From contig NZ_JACSPX010000001.1 in assembly GCF_014836945.1 (NCBI RefSeq), forward strand, positions 1,139,510 to 1,203,509: a DNA stretch of 64,000 bases. The letters are read 5' to 3'. A model generated the notes under the pieces. The model ran no database searches, was not told where the DNA came from, and saw nothing but the letters and a program-made list of their open reading frames with translations. Made by a program: the position numbers and the translations under genes. Below are positions 7,389-15,243 of the stretch, piece after piece (within the stretch, counting starts at the first letter, position 1; the number at the start of each line of letters is the position of its first letter). Source of the stretch: Microbacterium commune. Its GTDB lineage: Bacteria > Actinomycetota > Actinomycetes > Actinomycetales > Microbacteriaceae.

Positions 7389-9275
7389 ATGACTGCCACC
7401 CTCACGCTCGACTCCGTCACCCTCCCGTCGGCGCCGGTCGGCGCGCCGAATCCGCTGCCCGCGGTCGCCGCGATGCCGCAGGCGCCGTATGAGGCGGCGA
7501 CGGACGGGCTGCCGGACGACCTGGCCGAGAACATCCGGTACGGCCAGGTCAGCAGCATCCACCCGTATCTGCTGCAGGATCAGTACACCCGCGAGCGCAC
7601 CGACTCGCCGATGCGCGTCGCCGTGCTCGAGAACGATCTCATGCGGGCCGAGTTCGCCGTCGACCTCGGCGGGCGCCTGGTGCGCCTGCTCGACAAGACG
7701 ACCGGGCGCGATCTGGTCTACCGCAACACGGTGTTCCAGCCCGCGAACCTCGGGCTGCGAGACGCCTGGTTCTCGGGCGGGGTGGAGTGGAACATCGGCA
7801 TGCGCGGCCACTGGCCGCTCACCTGCGCACCGCTGTACGCCGCCGCGCTGACCGCGCCCGATGGTGAACCGGTGCTGCGCATGTGGGAGTACGAGCGCAT
7901 CCGAGGGCTGATCGTGCAGATCGACGCCACGCTCGACTCGCAGGTGGCGGCCCTGCACGTGCGGGTGCGCGTGCGCAATCCGCATGCCGAGGAGACCGGC
8001 ATGTACTGGTGGACGAACATCGCGGTCGCCCAGACCGAGGGCTCGCGGGTGTTCGCCCCGGCGACGCACGCGTATCAGACGCAGTACGACGGGACTCTCG
8101 CGCGGGTGGACGTCGCGGCGCCCGACGTGAGCCGACCGGCGCAGGCACCGGCCGCCGCCGACTGGTTCTACGACCTCTCGGGGACGGAGATGTCGTGGAT
8201 CGCTGCGCTCGAACCGGACGGCACCGGACTCGCGCACGTCTCGACCCCGCGCCTGTCGGGACGCAAGCTCTTCGTCTGGGGCGACACCGCCGGGGGTCGG
8301 CACTGGCAGGAGTGGCTCGGCGGCTCGTACTTCGAGATCCAGGGCGGCCTCGCGACCACGCAGTACGAGCACCTGCGGATGCCGGGCGGCGCCACCTGGG
8401 AGTGGACCGAGACCTTCGTGCCGCTGCAGGTCGACGGTGCCGAAGGGGCCTGGGCCGACGCCTCTGCCGTGGTGGGCGCGCAGGTGCAGCGGGCGGCCAG
8501 TGGCTGCGACTCATCACGTCTGGATGCGGTCGCGGACGCCGCACCGGAGCGGATGCTGAACCGCGGCGCCGCCTGGGGAGCCCTCGAGGCCGAGCTCGCC
8601 GCGCGCTTGGGTCGCGGCTTCGACGCCCTGCCCGGGGTGCGCTTCGACCGGGATGCGGGCGACGAGGGCGAATACTGGCGCGCGCTGCTCGACGGATCGG
8701 CGCCCGATGCCGGCGTGGACGCCCCGGTGTCGTACGTCGCCGGAGAAGATTGGGATCGCCTGCTCGGGGCCGCGCCGGCGACATGGCTGACCCACTACCA
8801 CCGCGGCGTGATCGCGCACGCCGCCGGGGCCGTCGACCGCGCGGCGGCGCACTACGAGGCGTCGCTGCGGCAGCGTCGCAGCGCGTGGGCGCTGCGCGGG
8901 CTCGGTTTGGTGCGCATCGCCCAGGGCCAGGTGGATGCGGGCATCAACGTTCTCACCGACGCCGCGTCTCTGGCGCCCGATCTCGCGCCGCTCGCGATGG
9001 AACTCGGCGAAGCTCTGCTGATCGCGGGGCGGGCGGAGGAGGCATCCGGATTCCTCGCCGCGCTTGCTCCCGCGGTCCGAGAGCAGGGGCGGTTCCGCGT
9101 GCTCGCGGTGCGCGCGGCGCTGGCATCCGGAGCGCACGACGAGGCACGACGGATGCTGGAAGACGAGTTCGATGTGCCCGACATCCGCGAGGGTGAGCTG
9201 AGCATGTCGGATGTCTGGCGCGAGACCTTCCCCGACCGCCCCGTGCCGGAGCGCTACGACTTCTCGATGGCCTGA
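7389..9275 (+). CDS. DUF5107 domain protein with C-terminal tetratricopeptide repeats
   Basis: A cytoplasmic 628-residue protein without signal peptide. Residues about 60-390 resemble the DUF5107 domain found in proteins linked to carbohydrate use, with aromatic-rich segments such as WFSGGVEWNIGMRGHWPLTC and FFVWGD-like strands (LFVWGDTAGGRHWQEW). From about 470 on, Ala-rich helical repeats (HYHRGVIAHAAGAVDRAAAHYEASL) are TPR-like. It may bind or act on a glycan, but no catalytic residue is assigned. ATG at 7389, 28 bp after the permease stop; a TAGCGT box at 7373-7378 could give it its own promoter. Confidence 0.7.
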   Translation: MTATLTLDSVTLPSAPVGAPNPLPAVAAMPQAPYEAATDGLPDDLAENIRYGQVSSIHPYLLQDQYTRERTDSPMRVAVLENDLMRAEFAVDLGGRLVRLLDKTTGRDLVYRNTVFQPANLGLRDAWFSGGVEWNIGMRGHWPLTCAPLYAAALTAPDGEPVLRMWEYERIRGLIVQIDATLDSQVAALHVRVRVRNPHAEETGMYWWTNIAVAQTEGSRVFAPATHAYQTQYDGTLARVDVAAPDVSRPAQAPAAADWFYDLSGTEMSWIAALEPDGTGLAHVSTPRLSGRKLFVWGDTAGGRHWQEWLGGSYFEIQGGLATTQYEHLRMPGGATWEWTETFVPLQVDGAEGAWADASAVVGAQVQRAASGCDSSRLDAVADAAPERMLNRGAAWGALEAELAARLGRGFDALPGVRFDRDAGDEGEYWRALLDGSAPDAGVDAPVSYVAGEDWDRLLGAAPATWLTHYHRGVIAHAAGAVDRAAAHYEASLRQRRSAWALRGLGLVRIAQGQVDAGINVLTDAASLAPDLAPLAMELGEALLIAGRAEEASGFLAALAPAVREQGRFRVLAVRAALASGAHDEARRMLEDEFDVPDIREGELSMSDVWRETFPDRPVPERYDFSMA

Positions 9276-9288
9276 CGCCGCGCCGCCG

Positions 9289-9366
9289 GGCTGGATTCCG
9301 CCGGTGCGGGGTCGATTGCGTACGGTTTCGCCCGCATGAGCGTACGAAACTGACCCCGGATGCCGG
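9289..9366. repeat. Dispersed repeat with imperfect inverted ends, copy 1
   Basis: This sequence is nearly the same as 10476-10553. Both begin GGCTGGATTCCGCCGGTGCG and end GACCCCGGATGCCGG, with matching outer parts and a variable 17-base centre. GGGGTC near the left end pairs with GACCCC near the right. It lies 13 bp after the DUF5107 stop and abuts the antitoxin-like remnant. Confidence 0.8.
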
Positions 9367-9516
9367 GCGGCGCTCTCTCAGGCTGCTTGAGCGTGCTCGC
9401 GCCAAGCGCTCACGCAGCGCATCCGTCTGCTGCCACGCCTCCTGAGCGCGGCGGCTCCGCAGCCGCTGCGGGCTCACCAGCACCGCGACCACTTCGCCGT
9501 GATGCGAGATCGATGC
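9364..9516 (-). pseudogene. Remnant of a Phd/YefM-type antitoxin
   Basis: Read on the minus strand this stretch encodes ASISHHGEVVAVLVSPQRL followed by a charged helix (about 50 residues). That is the Phd/YefM core, where ITRHGKPVAVLVSPE-like text is typical. The N-terminal DNA-binding part is missing or decayed: upstream the frame reads VSGSSLADGCEE with only a GTG as possible start. No in-frame stop follows; the frame runs into the repeat at 9289-9366. No toxin gene is adjacent. A fragment left by loss of a toxin-antitoxin pair fits best. Confidence 0.55.
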
Positions 9517-9576
9517 TTCTTCGCATCCATCAGCCAGACTTGACCCTGACACGGTGAGAGGCGGTCGAGTGGAGCC

Positions 9577-10380
9577 ATGTTGTCCATCGGAGCGTTCGCG
9601 CAGATCGGCCAGGTGACCCACCGCATGCTGCGACACTGGGACACCGCAGGCCTGCTCGTACCCGCCCACGTGGACGAGCACAGCGGCTACCGCTCGTACG
9701 ATCCCTCACAGCTGCACCGACTGCACCGGATCGTCGCGCTGCGCCAGCTGGGGTTCGGTCTCGAGCAGATCGGCGTCATGCTCGATGAGGGCATCGACGG
9801 GGATCGACTCATGCAGATGCTGCGCGGACACCGCGATGCGGTGGAACGCGAGCACCGCATCGCGACCGAACGGCTCGTCGACGTCGAACGGCGCCTCCAC
9901 CTGATCGAAAGCGAGAATCGCATGTCATCCGCCGAGTTCATCGAGAAGCCTTTGCCCGCCGTCCGCCTCATCGCCCGCACGGCGACCGTGCCCGCCGACG
10001 AGGTCGGCCGGCATGTGGGAGCCATGTTCGGCGAGGTCGAAGACGGCCTGCCCGAGACGGAGGGGATGCTCGAGACGCCGATCGCGCAGTACCGACCGAC
10101 CGATGACGGGGTGCTGCTGACCATCGGCTACGCGTATGCCGGCGATCCCGTCGAAGGTCTAGAGATCATCGAGCTCGCCGCGGAGGAGCGCGCGGTGTGC
10201 GGCATCCATCTCGGCGCGATGTCGGGCATCCGCAAGACCTGGCACGGGCTGCACACCGAGATGCTCGCCCGCGGTTTCGTGCCCTCGGGTCCGTGCCGTG
10301 AACTGTATGTGCGGTCGTGGCCCCTCGAAGACGAATCCCGCTGGGTCACCGAGCTGCAGCAGCCCGTCTCGCGGGCCTGA
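9577..10380 (+). CDS. MerR family regulator with GyrI-like effector domain
   Basis: A 267-residue regulator of the BmrR/TipA type. The N-terminal winged helix is recognisable from IGAFAQIGQVTHRMLRHWDTAGLLVPA and the wing SGYRSYDPSQLHRL; a coiled-coil dimer helix follows at about 85-120. Residues about 125-265 resemble the GyrI-like small-molecule-binding domain. No obvious target gene adjoins, so it may control itself or a distant efflux gene. A TTGACC box at 9540 lies upstream. Confidence 0.87.
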   Translation: MLSIGAFAQIGQVTHRMLRHWDTAGLLVPAHVDEHSGYRSYDPSQLHRLHRIVALRQLGFGLEQIGVMLDEGIDGDRLMQMLRGHRDAVEREHRIATERLVDVERRLHLIESENRMSSAEFIEKPLPAVRLIARTATVPADEVGRHVGAMFGEVEDGLPETEGMLETPIAQYRPTDDGVLLTIGYAYAGDPVEGLEIIELAAEERAVCGIHLGAMSGIRKTWHGLHTEMLARGFVPSGPCRELYVRSWPLEDESRWVTELQQPVSRA

Positions 10381-10475
10381 GCAAGCGGAGTCGCGCCTGT
10401 CAGGGATGCATCTCTCCGTTCGGGTATCCGCCTGACCGGACGAACACATCCCCGACCGCGGATGCAGGCACGCGG

Positions 10476-10553
10476 GGCTGGATTCCGCCGGTGCGGGGTC
10501 GATCGCGTACGGTTTAGGCCGCGTCGGCGTCCGAAACCGACCCCGGATGCCGG
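10476..10553. repeat. Dispersed repeat with imperfect inverted ends, copy 2
   Basis: Second copy of the element at 9289-9366, differing mainly in the centre. It occupies most of the 189-bp gap between the convergent MerR and dadA genes. The rest of that gap shows no further feature. Confidence 0.8.
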
Positions 10554-10569
10554 CAGCGGGGGCCTCGGG

Positions 10570-11793
10570 TCAGCGGAGGGGGTTGAAAGGGCGGATCTCG
10601 GGGGCGATGCGGCCCGTGGTGATCTGCTCGGCGAGCAGCTTGCCGGTCGCGGGGCCGAGCACGATGCCCCACATTCCGTGACCACCGGCGACGTAAACGT
10701 TCGGCGCCTGGGTCGCGCCGACCAGCGGCAGACCGTCGGGGGTGACAGGGCGGGAGCCGACCCACTCGTCCTGACGGTCGTCGAGGTCGAGACCCTGGAA
10801 CATCTCGCGCGCCTGCGCGATGATCGCCTGCACGCGCCGCGGCTGGAAGGGCTCGTCGGGACGGCGGAACTCCATGGTGCCGGCGATGCGGAAGCGCCCC
10901 TGGTAGGGGGTGCACGCGATGCGCTGGAACGGGAAGTACACCGGGTGCTCCTGCGGCACCGACGTGGCCACCGCGAACGAGTATCCGCGGCCGGCCTGCA
11001 CACGGGTGCGCACCCCGAGCTTGCGGGCCAGCGCGGGCATCCAGGCGCCGGTCGCGATCACGACAGAATCGGCCTCGAGCCGCTGCCCGTTCGACATGGT
11101 CACCACGGGACGGCGGGTCGACGAGACGTCGGTGACCTCGTACCCGGTGATCAACTCGGCACCCCGCCCGACGACGGCATCAGCCAGCGCCTCGACGAAC
11201 GGCGCCGGCTCGAAGAAGCGCTGCCCGTCGAGCCGGTACGCATGCGTCACAGCATCCGACAGCACCGGCGCCAGCTCGCGCGGGTTCTCGAGACGCTCGA
11301 ACGGCACGTCCTGCCCGTGCCGGATCACGCCCTCGATCTCGTGCAGGAACCCCTTGGCGTGGTCCTTCTCCTTGAAGCCGATCACGAACGGGCCCTCGCG
11401 GGTCCACGACTGCACACCCCCGTCGATCAGCTCGTCGAAGCACTCCAGCGCGATCCTGTCGATCGGCGTGAGATCGGCCATCGTCCTGTCCCACGCGCGG
11501 TGGGTGCCGTGGGCGGCGAACCGTGCGAGGAACGACCAGAGCCCGGCATCCACCCGGAACGGCACGTGCAGCGCGGCGTCCGGATCGAGCAGGGCCTTCG
11601 GCCCGTAGGTCCACAGACCGGTGTCGGCGAGCGGGATGGTCTTGCCCGGCGTGAGCCACCCGGCGTTGCCCCACGACGATCCGGCGGCGACGCCGACCCG
11701 GTCGATGACCGTGACGTCGACCCCGCGCTCCTGCAGATGCCACGCCGTGGCAAGTCCGACCATTCCAGCACCGACGATGATCGTGCGCGTCAT
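10570..11793 (-). CDS. dadA: FAD-dependent D-amino-acid dehydrogenase (DadA-like)
   Basis: A 407-residue flavoprotein of the DAO family that oxidises D-amino acids to keto acids at the membrane face. The dinucleotide site is IIVGAGMVGLATAWHLQERG at the very N-terminus, followed by SSWGNAGWLTPG typical of DadA; the C-terminal FAD contact is VYVAGGHGMWGIVLGPATGKLLAE. An AGGAGG ribosome site precedes the ATG. It is divergent from an Lrp gene, which in this family often activates D-alanine catabolism. No alanine racemase is adjacent, so the substrate is inferred. Confidence 0.85.
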   Translation of the reverse strand: MTRTIIVGAGMVGLATAWHLQERGVDVTVIDRVGVAAGSSWGNAGWLTPGKTIPLADTGLWTYGPKALLDPDAALHVPFRVDAGLWSFLARFAAHGTHRAWDRTMADLTPIDRIALECFDELIDGGVQSWTREGPFVIGFKEKDHAKGFLHEIEGVIRHGQDVPFERLENPRELAPVLSDAVTHAYRLDGQRFFEPAPFVEALADAVVGRGAELITGYEVTDVSSTRRPVVTMSNGQRLEADSVVIATGAWMPALARKLGVRTRVQAGRGYSFAVATSVPQEHPVYFPFQRIACTPYQGRFRIAGTMEFRRPDEPFQPRRVQAIIAQAREMFQGLDLDDRQDEWVGSRPVTPDGLPLVGATQAPNVYVAGGHGMWGIVLGPATGKLLAEQITTGRIAPEIRPFNPLR

Positions 11794-11887
11794 TGCGTCC
11801 TCCTGAGAGAGCTGATGAGAGGCGCGAAAGCGGACACCCCTGCCTGCGATTATGCGGATTCTGGCGATCTGCGGATGCTGCGTCGAA

Positions 11888-11903
11888 GATTCTGCGTAGA
11901 ATC
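11888..11903. promoter_or_regulatory. Lrp-type palindrome in the dadA/lrp divergent region
   Basis: GATTCT-GCGT-AGAATC is a perfect 6-bp inverted repeat with a 4-bp spacer. A further GATTCTG half site is at 11857-11863. TAGAAT inside the palindrome could be the lrp -10 box and CATAAT on the minus strand near 11850 the dadA one, so binding would affect both genes. Confidence 0.55.
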
Positions 11904-11950
11904 GCGCTCACCTGATCAAATTCTTCATCTCACGACGAGGAAGTGCGCAC

Positions 11951-12433
11951 ATGGCCCCTTATTCTTCGGCATCCGGCCAGACCCCCCTGGACGCCGTCGA
12001 CCGCATCCTCCTTTCGGAGCTGAGCCGCAACGGCCGCATCTCGAACACCGAGCTCGCCGCGATCGCCGGCATCGCCGAGTCGACGTGCCTCAAGCGCGTC
12101 CGCGCCCTGCAGGCGAACGGAGTGATCGTCGGCTTCCACGCCGAGATCTCGCCCGAGGCGCTGGGCCTGCACCTGGAGGCGCTGATCACCATCCGCCTGC
12201 ACGCCCACGCCCGCGGGGATCTGCGCCGGTTCCAGACCTACCTCGAACAGCTCCCCGCGACGCAGCGGGTGTACTTCCTCGCCGGCGACCGCGACTTCCT
12301 CGTGCACGTCGCGGTTCCGGATGCCGGGGCGCTGCGCGAACTCGTCTCCGACACCATCAGCCTGAAGCCGGAGGTGGCGTCGACCAGCACCAGCCTGATC
12401 TTCGCCCAGGCGGCCGGGCCGCGCGGGCTCTGA
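11951..12433 (+). CDS. Lrp/AsnC family transcriptional regulator
   Basis: A 160-residue feast/famine regulator. The helix-turn-helix is LDAVDRILLSELSRNGRISNTELAAIAGIAESTCLKRVRAL (split by a turn near residue 40), followed by an effector-binding RAM domain from about 80 on. GAGGAAG lies in front of the ATG. Divergent from dadA, with an inverted repeat between them, which suggests control of D-amino-acid oxidation. Confidence 0.9.
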   Translation: MAPYSSASGQTPLDAVDRILLSELSRNGRISNTELAAIAGIAESTCLKRVRALQANGVIVGFHAEISPEALGLHLEALITIRLHAHARGDLRRFQTYLEQLPATQRVYFLAGDRDFLVHVAVPDAGALRELVSDTISLKPEVASTSTSLIFAQAAGPRGL

Positions 12434-12446
12434 CCGTCGCGGCCGC

Positions 12447-12465
12447 GAGACGCCCGCCGCGTCTC
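12447..12465. terminator. Bidirectional hairpin between lrp and deoR
   Basis: GAGACGC-CCGCC-GCGTCTC is a perfect 7-bp stem with a 5-base loop in the 30-bp gap between convergent genes. There is no T-run, so termination efficiency is uncertain. Confidence 0.4.
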
Positions 12466-13237
12466 AGCCCGCGAGCACCTCGAACCCGACGGCCACCAGC
12501 GCGGCACGCTGATCGTCTGTCGCTGCCGCATCGGTGACGACGAGGGGGAACAGGTCGGCACCGCCGACGTGGGCGAACGCGGCACGGCCGATCTTCGAGG
12601 CGTCGGCGACGATCACCGGGCGATCCGCGCGCTGCGCCATCATGCGGTTCACAGCGGCCTCCGCCTCGTCGTGGGTGGTGGCGCCGGACTCGGCCGACAG
12701 ACCGTTGACGCCGATGAACGCCGTGTCGAGCCGGATGCCCGAGAGCAGCTGCTCGACGAACGGACCGACCAGCTCGAAGCTGCGCGCGTGGATCACTCCG
12801 CCGGTGACGACGACCTTGAACTCGGGGCGCATGGCCAGCTGTGCGGCGATGTTCACGGCGTTGGTGACGACGGTGATGCCGCGATCGGCCAGATCGTCGC
12901 GCGCGGCGAGCGCCGTCGCGATCGCATTGGTGGTGGTGCCGCCGGAGAGGCCGACGACCTGTCCGGGCTCGACGAGGGATGCCGCCACCGCGGCGATCTG
13001 CTCTTTGGCGCCCGTGGCGTGGTGGCTGCGGAAGCGGATCGGCAGCTCGTAGGCGACGGACTGCGCCACCGCACCGCCGTGCGTGCGGGTCAGCAGGCGA
13101 CGTTCGGCGAGGCTGTCGAGGTCGCGGCGGGTGGTGGCGGCGGACGCGCCGAAGCGCTCGACGAGATCGTCGACACTCACCTCACCCTGGTCTGCGAGCA
13201 GGTCGAGGATGGCGGTGAGTCTGGCGGCGCGCTTCAT
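12464..13237 (-). CDS. DeoR family transcriptional repressor (AgaR/GlpR-like)
   Basis: A 257-residue repressor. The N-terminal DeoR helix-turn-helix ends in RRDLDSLAERRLLTRTHGGA, and the C-terminal sugar-phosphate sensor domain has GLSGGTTTNAIA, DTAFIGVNGL and VADASKIGR. It is the last gene of the SIS-ROK-PfkB-aldolase-DeoR operon and probably represses it in the absence of a phosphorylated sugar. ATG start; 30 bp separate it from the aldolase stop. Confidence 0.9.
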   Translation of the reverse strand: MKRAARLTAILDLLADQGEVSVDDLVERFGASAATTRRDLDSLAERRLLTRTHGGAVAQSVAYELPIRFRSHHATGAKEQIAAVAASLVEPGQVVGLSGGTTTNAIATALAARDDLADRGITVVTNAVNIAAQLAMRPEFKVVVTGGVIHARSFELVGPFVEQLLSGIRLDTAFIGVNGLSAESGATTHDEAEAAVNRMMAQRADRPVIVADASKIGRAAFAHVGGADLFPLVVTDAAATDDQRAALVAVGFEVLAG

Positions 13238-13267
13238 GACGGTTTCAGTGTGTCAGTCCGCACGCCG

Positions 13268-14134
13268 TCAGGCGGATTCGAGGGCGAACAGGCGCAGCAT
13301 CCGCGCCGCCTCCTCGGCGACCGCCTCACGGGCGGGAGAGAAGTACTTGCGTGAGTCGACGAGCTTCTCGTCGGCGGCGAGCGTCTCGCGGATCGCGCGC
13401 GTGAAGAAGCCGTTCAGATGGGTCGACACGTTGATCTTCGTCATCCCGGCGCGGACCGCCTGTACGATCACATCGTCTGAGACGCCCGACGAGCCGTGCA
13501 GCACGAGCGGGACGTCGCCTCCCGAGCGGCCGATGCCGCTGAGGGCGCTCTTGAGGCGGCCGATGAGGTCGATGTCGAGCGAGGCCGAGCGGTCGAGCAT
13601 CGCGTGCGACGAGCCGACCGCGACGGCGAGCGAGTCGACGCCGGTGGCCTCGACGAACGCGCGCGCCTCGTCGGGATCAGTGCGCACACCGCGTGCGTGA
13701 GCGCCGTCCTTGCCGCCGACCTCGCCCAGCTCCGCCTCGATGTACACGCCGGCGGCGCGGGCGCGCGAGGCGACGTCGGCGGTGATGCGGACGTTCTCGT
13801 CGTAGTCGAGCTTGCCGCCGTCGAACATCACCGATCCGAAGCCCAGCGCGATGGCCTCGTCGACGAGCTCGGGCCGCTCGGCGTGGTCGAGGTGCACGGC
13901 GACCGGCGTGGCGGCGCGTCGAGCGACGGCGAGCGTCGCCACACCGATCGGCTCGAGGCCGCCGTGGTAGTCGGCGCAGTTCTGCGAGATCTGCAGGATG
14001 ACCGGGAGATTCGCGCGTTCGGACGCTGAGACCAGCGCCTCCGCCGTCTCGAGGTGGATGACGTTGAACGCCCCGATGCCGGTGCCGGCCTCGGCTGCCT
14101 CGCGCATCAGATCGCGTGCGGATGCGAGTGTCAT
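13268..14134 (-). CDS. Class II ketose-bisphosphate aldolase (tagatose/fructose-bisphosphate type)
   Basis: A 288-residue zinc aldolase that splits a ketohexose bisphosphate into two triose phosphates. Visible family motifs are GAFNVIHLETAEAL, the zinc-binding HLDHAE, EAELGEVGGKDG, and the phosphate-binding LVLHGSSGV and KINVSTHL. The length fits the KbaY/GatY subgroup better than long FbaA. It overlaps the PfkB kinase gene by four bases (ATGA), so kinase product is probably its substrate: fructose- or tagatose-1,6-bisphosphate. Confidence 0.9.
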   Translation of the reverse strand: MTLASARDLMREAAEAGTGIGAFNVIHLETAEALVSASERANLPVILQISQNCADYHGGLEPIGVATLAVARRAATPVAVHLDHAERPELVDEAIALGFGSVMFDGGKLDYDENVRITADVASRARAAGVYIEAELGEVGGKDGAHARGVRTDPDEARAFVEATGVDSLAVAVGSSHAMLDRSASLDIDLIGRLKSALSGIGRSGGDVPLVLHGSSGVSDDVIVQAVRAGMTKINVSTHLNGFFTRAIRETLAADEKLVDSRKYFSPAREAVAEEAARMLRLFALESA

Positions 14135-15243
14135 CGGGTCTCCTCGGGGTGGGGTGCGGAATCAGCGGTGGGTCCGGCCGGCCGTGCGGTGACGGTCAGC
14201 GCGAACTCCAGGTCGGGCCAGGACGGGTGGATCTCGCCGGCCAGCGGCATCAGCACCGCGGCAGCAGACCAGGCGGTCGCGCGTCGCAGGATCTGAGCGG
14301 GGTCGTGGCTGCCGGCATCCATCAGCACCGCGCACGCGGCGACCGCGGCATCCCCCGCTCCTGTGGGATTGCCGGCGAGCACCTCGCCGAGACGGGCGTG
14401 CAGCACGCCGACATCACCGGATGCCGTGGGCGTGACCGCCAGCATCCCGTCGGCCCCGAGCGAGAGCAGCACCAACTGGGCTCCGCGTCGGATGAGCTCG
14501 CGTGCGCCGTCGATCGGGTCGTCGAGGCCGGTCGCGTCGCGCAGCTCGTGCTCGTTCGGTTTGAGGACGGATGCCCCGGCATCCGCCGCGGCGAGCAGCG
14601 CCGGGCCGGACGTGTCGGCGATCACGGTCGCTCCCGCCTCGCGGCCCAGCCGGATGAGGTCGGGCAGGGCGTCGTTCGGGATGCCAGGGGGCAGACTCCC
14701 CGAGATCACCAGGACCCGTGCGCCGGGCGAGTCCGGACCGGGGGCCGACACGCCAGATGTCGGACGTTCTCGCGGGATCCGTCCGACATCTGGAGTGTCG
14801 GCCCCCCGTTCGTCACCGGCGGCGGGGGCGCCAGGGGTCGGGGCACCGGGGGCACCGGCAGCGAGGGCGCGGGCCACGGCATCCCGCAGGGTCTGCCACT
14901 CCGCGTCAGACGGGGCGACGCCCCGCTCGTTGACCACGGTCGTGTCGCCGAGTGCCTCGTCGACGAGGGCGATGCTGCGCCGGGTGGATGCCTCGACCGG
15001 CACGAGCACGTGCGGAACCCGCGACGAGGCGAGTTCCGCGGCGAACTCCTCGCCGGTCGCGCCGCCGGTGGTGGTCACGGCGAGCACGTCCGCCCCCTGC
15101 GCGTGCGCGACGCGGGCGACGTTGAGTCCCTTACCCCCGGCGCGCGCCTGTCCGGCATCCGCCCGGTGCGTGTCGCCGATCGTGAGCGAGGCGACGTGCC
15201 AGGTGAGGTCGAGGGCGGGGTTCGGGCTGACGGTGACGATCAT
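14131..15243 (-). CDS. PfkB-family 1-phosphofructokinase/tagatose-6-phosphate kinase with inserted palindrome peptide
   Basis: A sugar-phosphate kinase of the LacC/FruK branch, 370 residues against about 310 usual. Family motifs are NPALDLTW, GGKGLNVARV, the mid-protein GSLPPG and the C-terminal anion hole GAGDAAVAA. The excess is a loop before ARVLVISGSLPPG: an Ala/Gly/Pro linker plus residues about 146-168, encoded by palindrome copy B (14740-14806) and reading GADTPDVGRIPRERPTSGVSAP. The frame is kept and both downstream motifs are intact, so the enzyme may still work. It is coupled by four-base overlaps to the ROK kinase and aldolase genes. Confidence 0.88.
   Translation of the reverse strand: MIVTVSPNPALDLTWHVASLTIGDTHRADAGQARAGGKGLNVARVAHAQGADVLAVTTTGGATGEEFAAELASSRVPHVLVPVEASTRRSIALVDEALGDTTVVNERGVAPSDAEWQTLRDAVARALAAGAPGAPTPGAPAAGDERGADTPDVGRIPRERPTSGVSAPGPDSPGARVLVISGSLPPGIPNDALPDLIRLGREAGATVIADTSGPALLAAADAGASVLKPNEHELRDATGLDDPIDGARELIRRGAQLVLLSLGADGMLAVTPTASGDVGVLHARLGEVLAGNPTGAGDAAVAACAVLMDAGSHDPAQILRRATAWSAAAVLMPLAGEIHPSWPDLEFALTVTARPAGPTADSAPHPEETR
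14740..14806. repeat. Palindromic element copy B (inside the PfkB gene)
   Basis: A 67-bp palindrome: two 26-bp arms around a 15-base centre, with one mismatch (CGCC on the left against GGAG on the right). Each arm is itself a hairpin, CCGACA-7 nt-TGTCGG. It lies in frame in a kinase gene and differs from copy F, 45 kb away, by a single base over the shared core including the centre. Confidence 0.95.

Noticed and set aside
9360..9557. A 65-codon plus-strand frame upstream of merR
   Set aside because: Ala/Pro/Arg composition and lies opposite the antitoxin-like remnant; no start signal.
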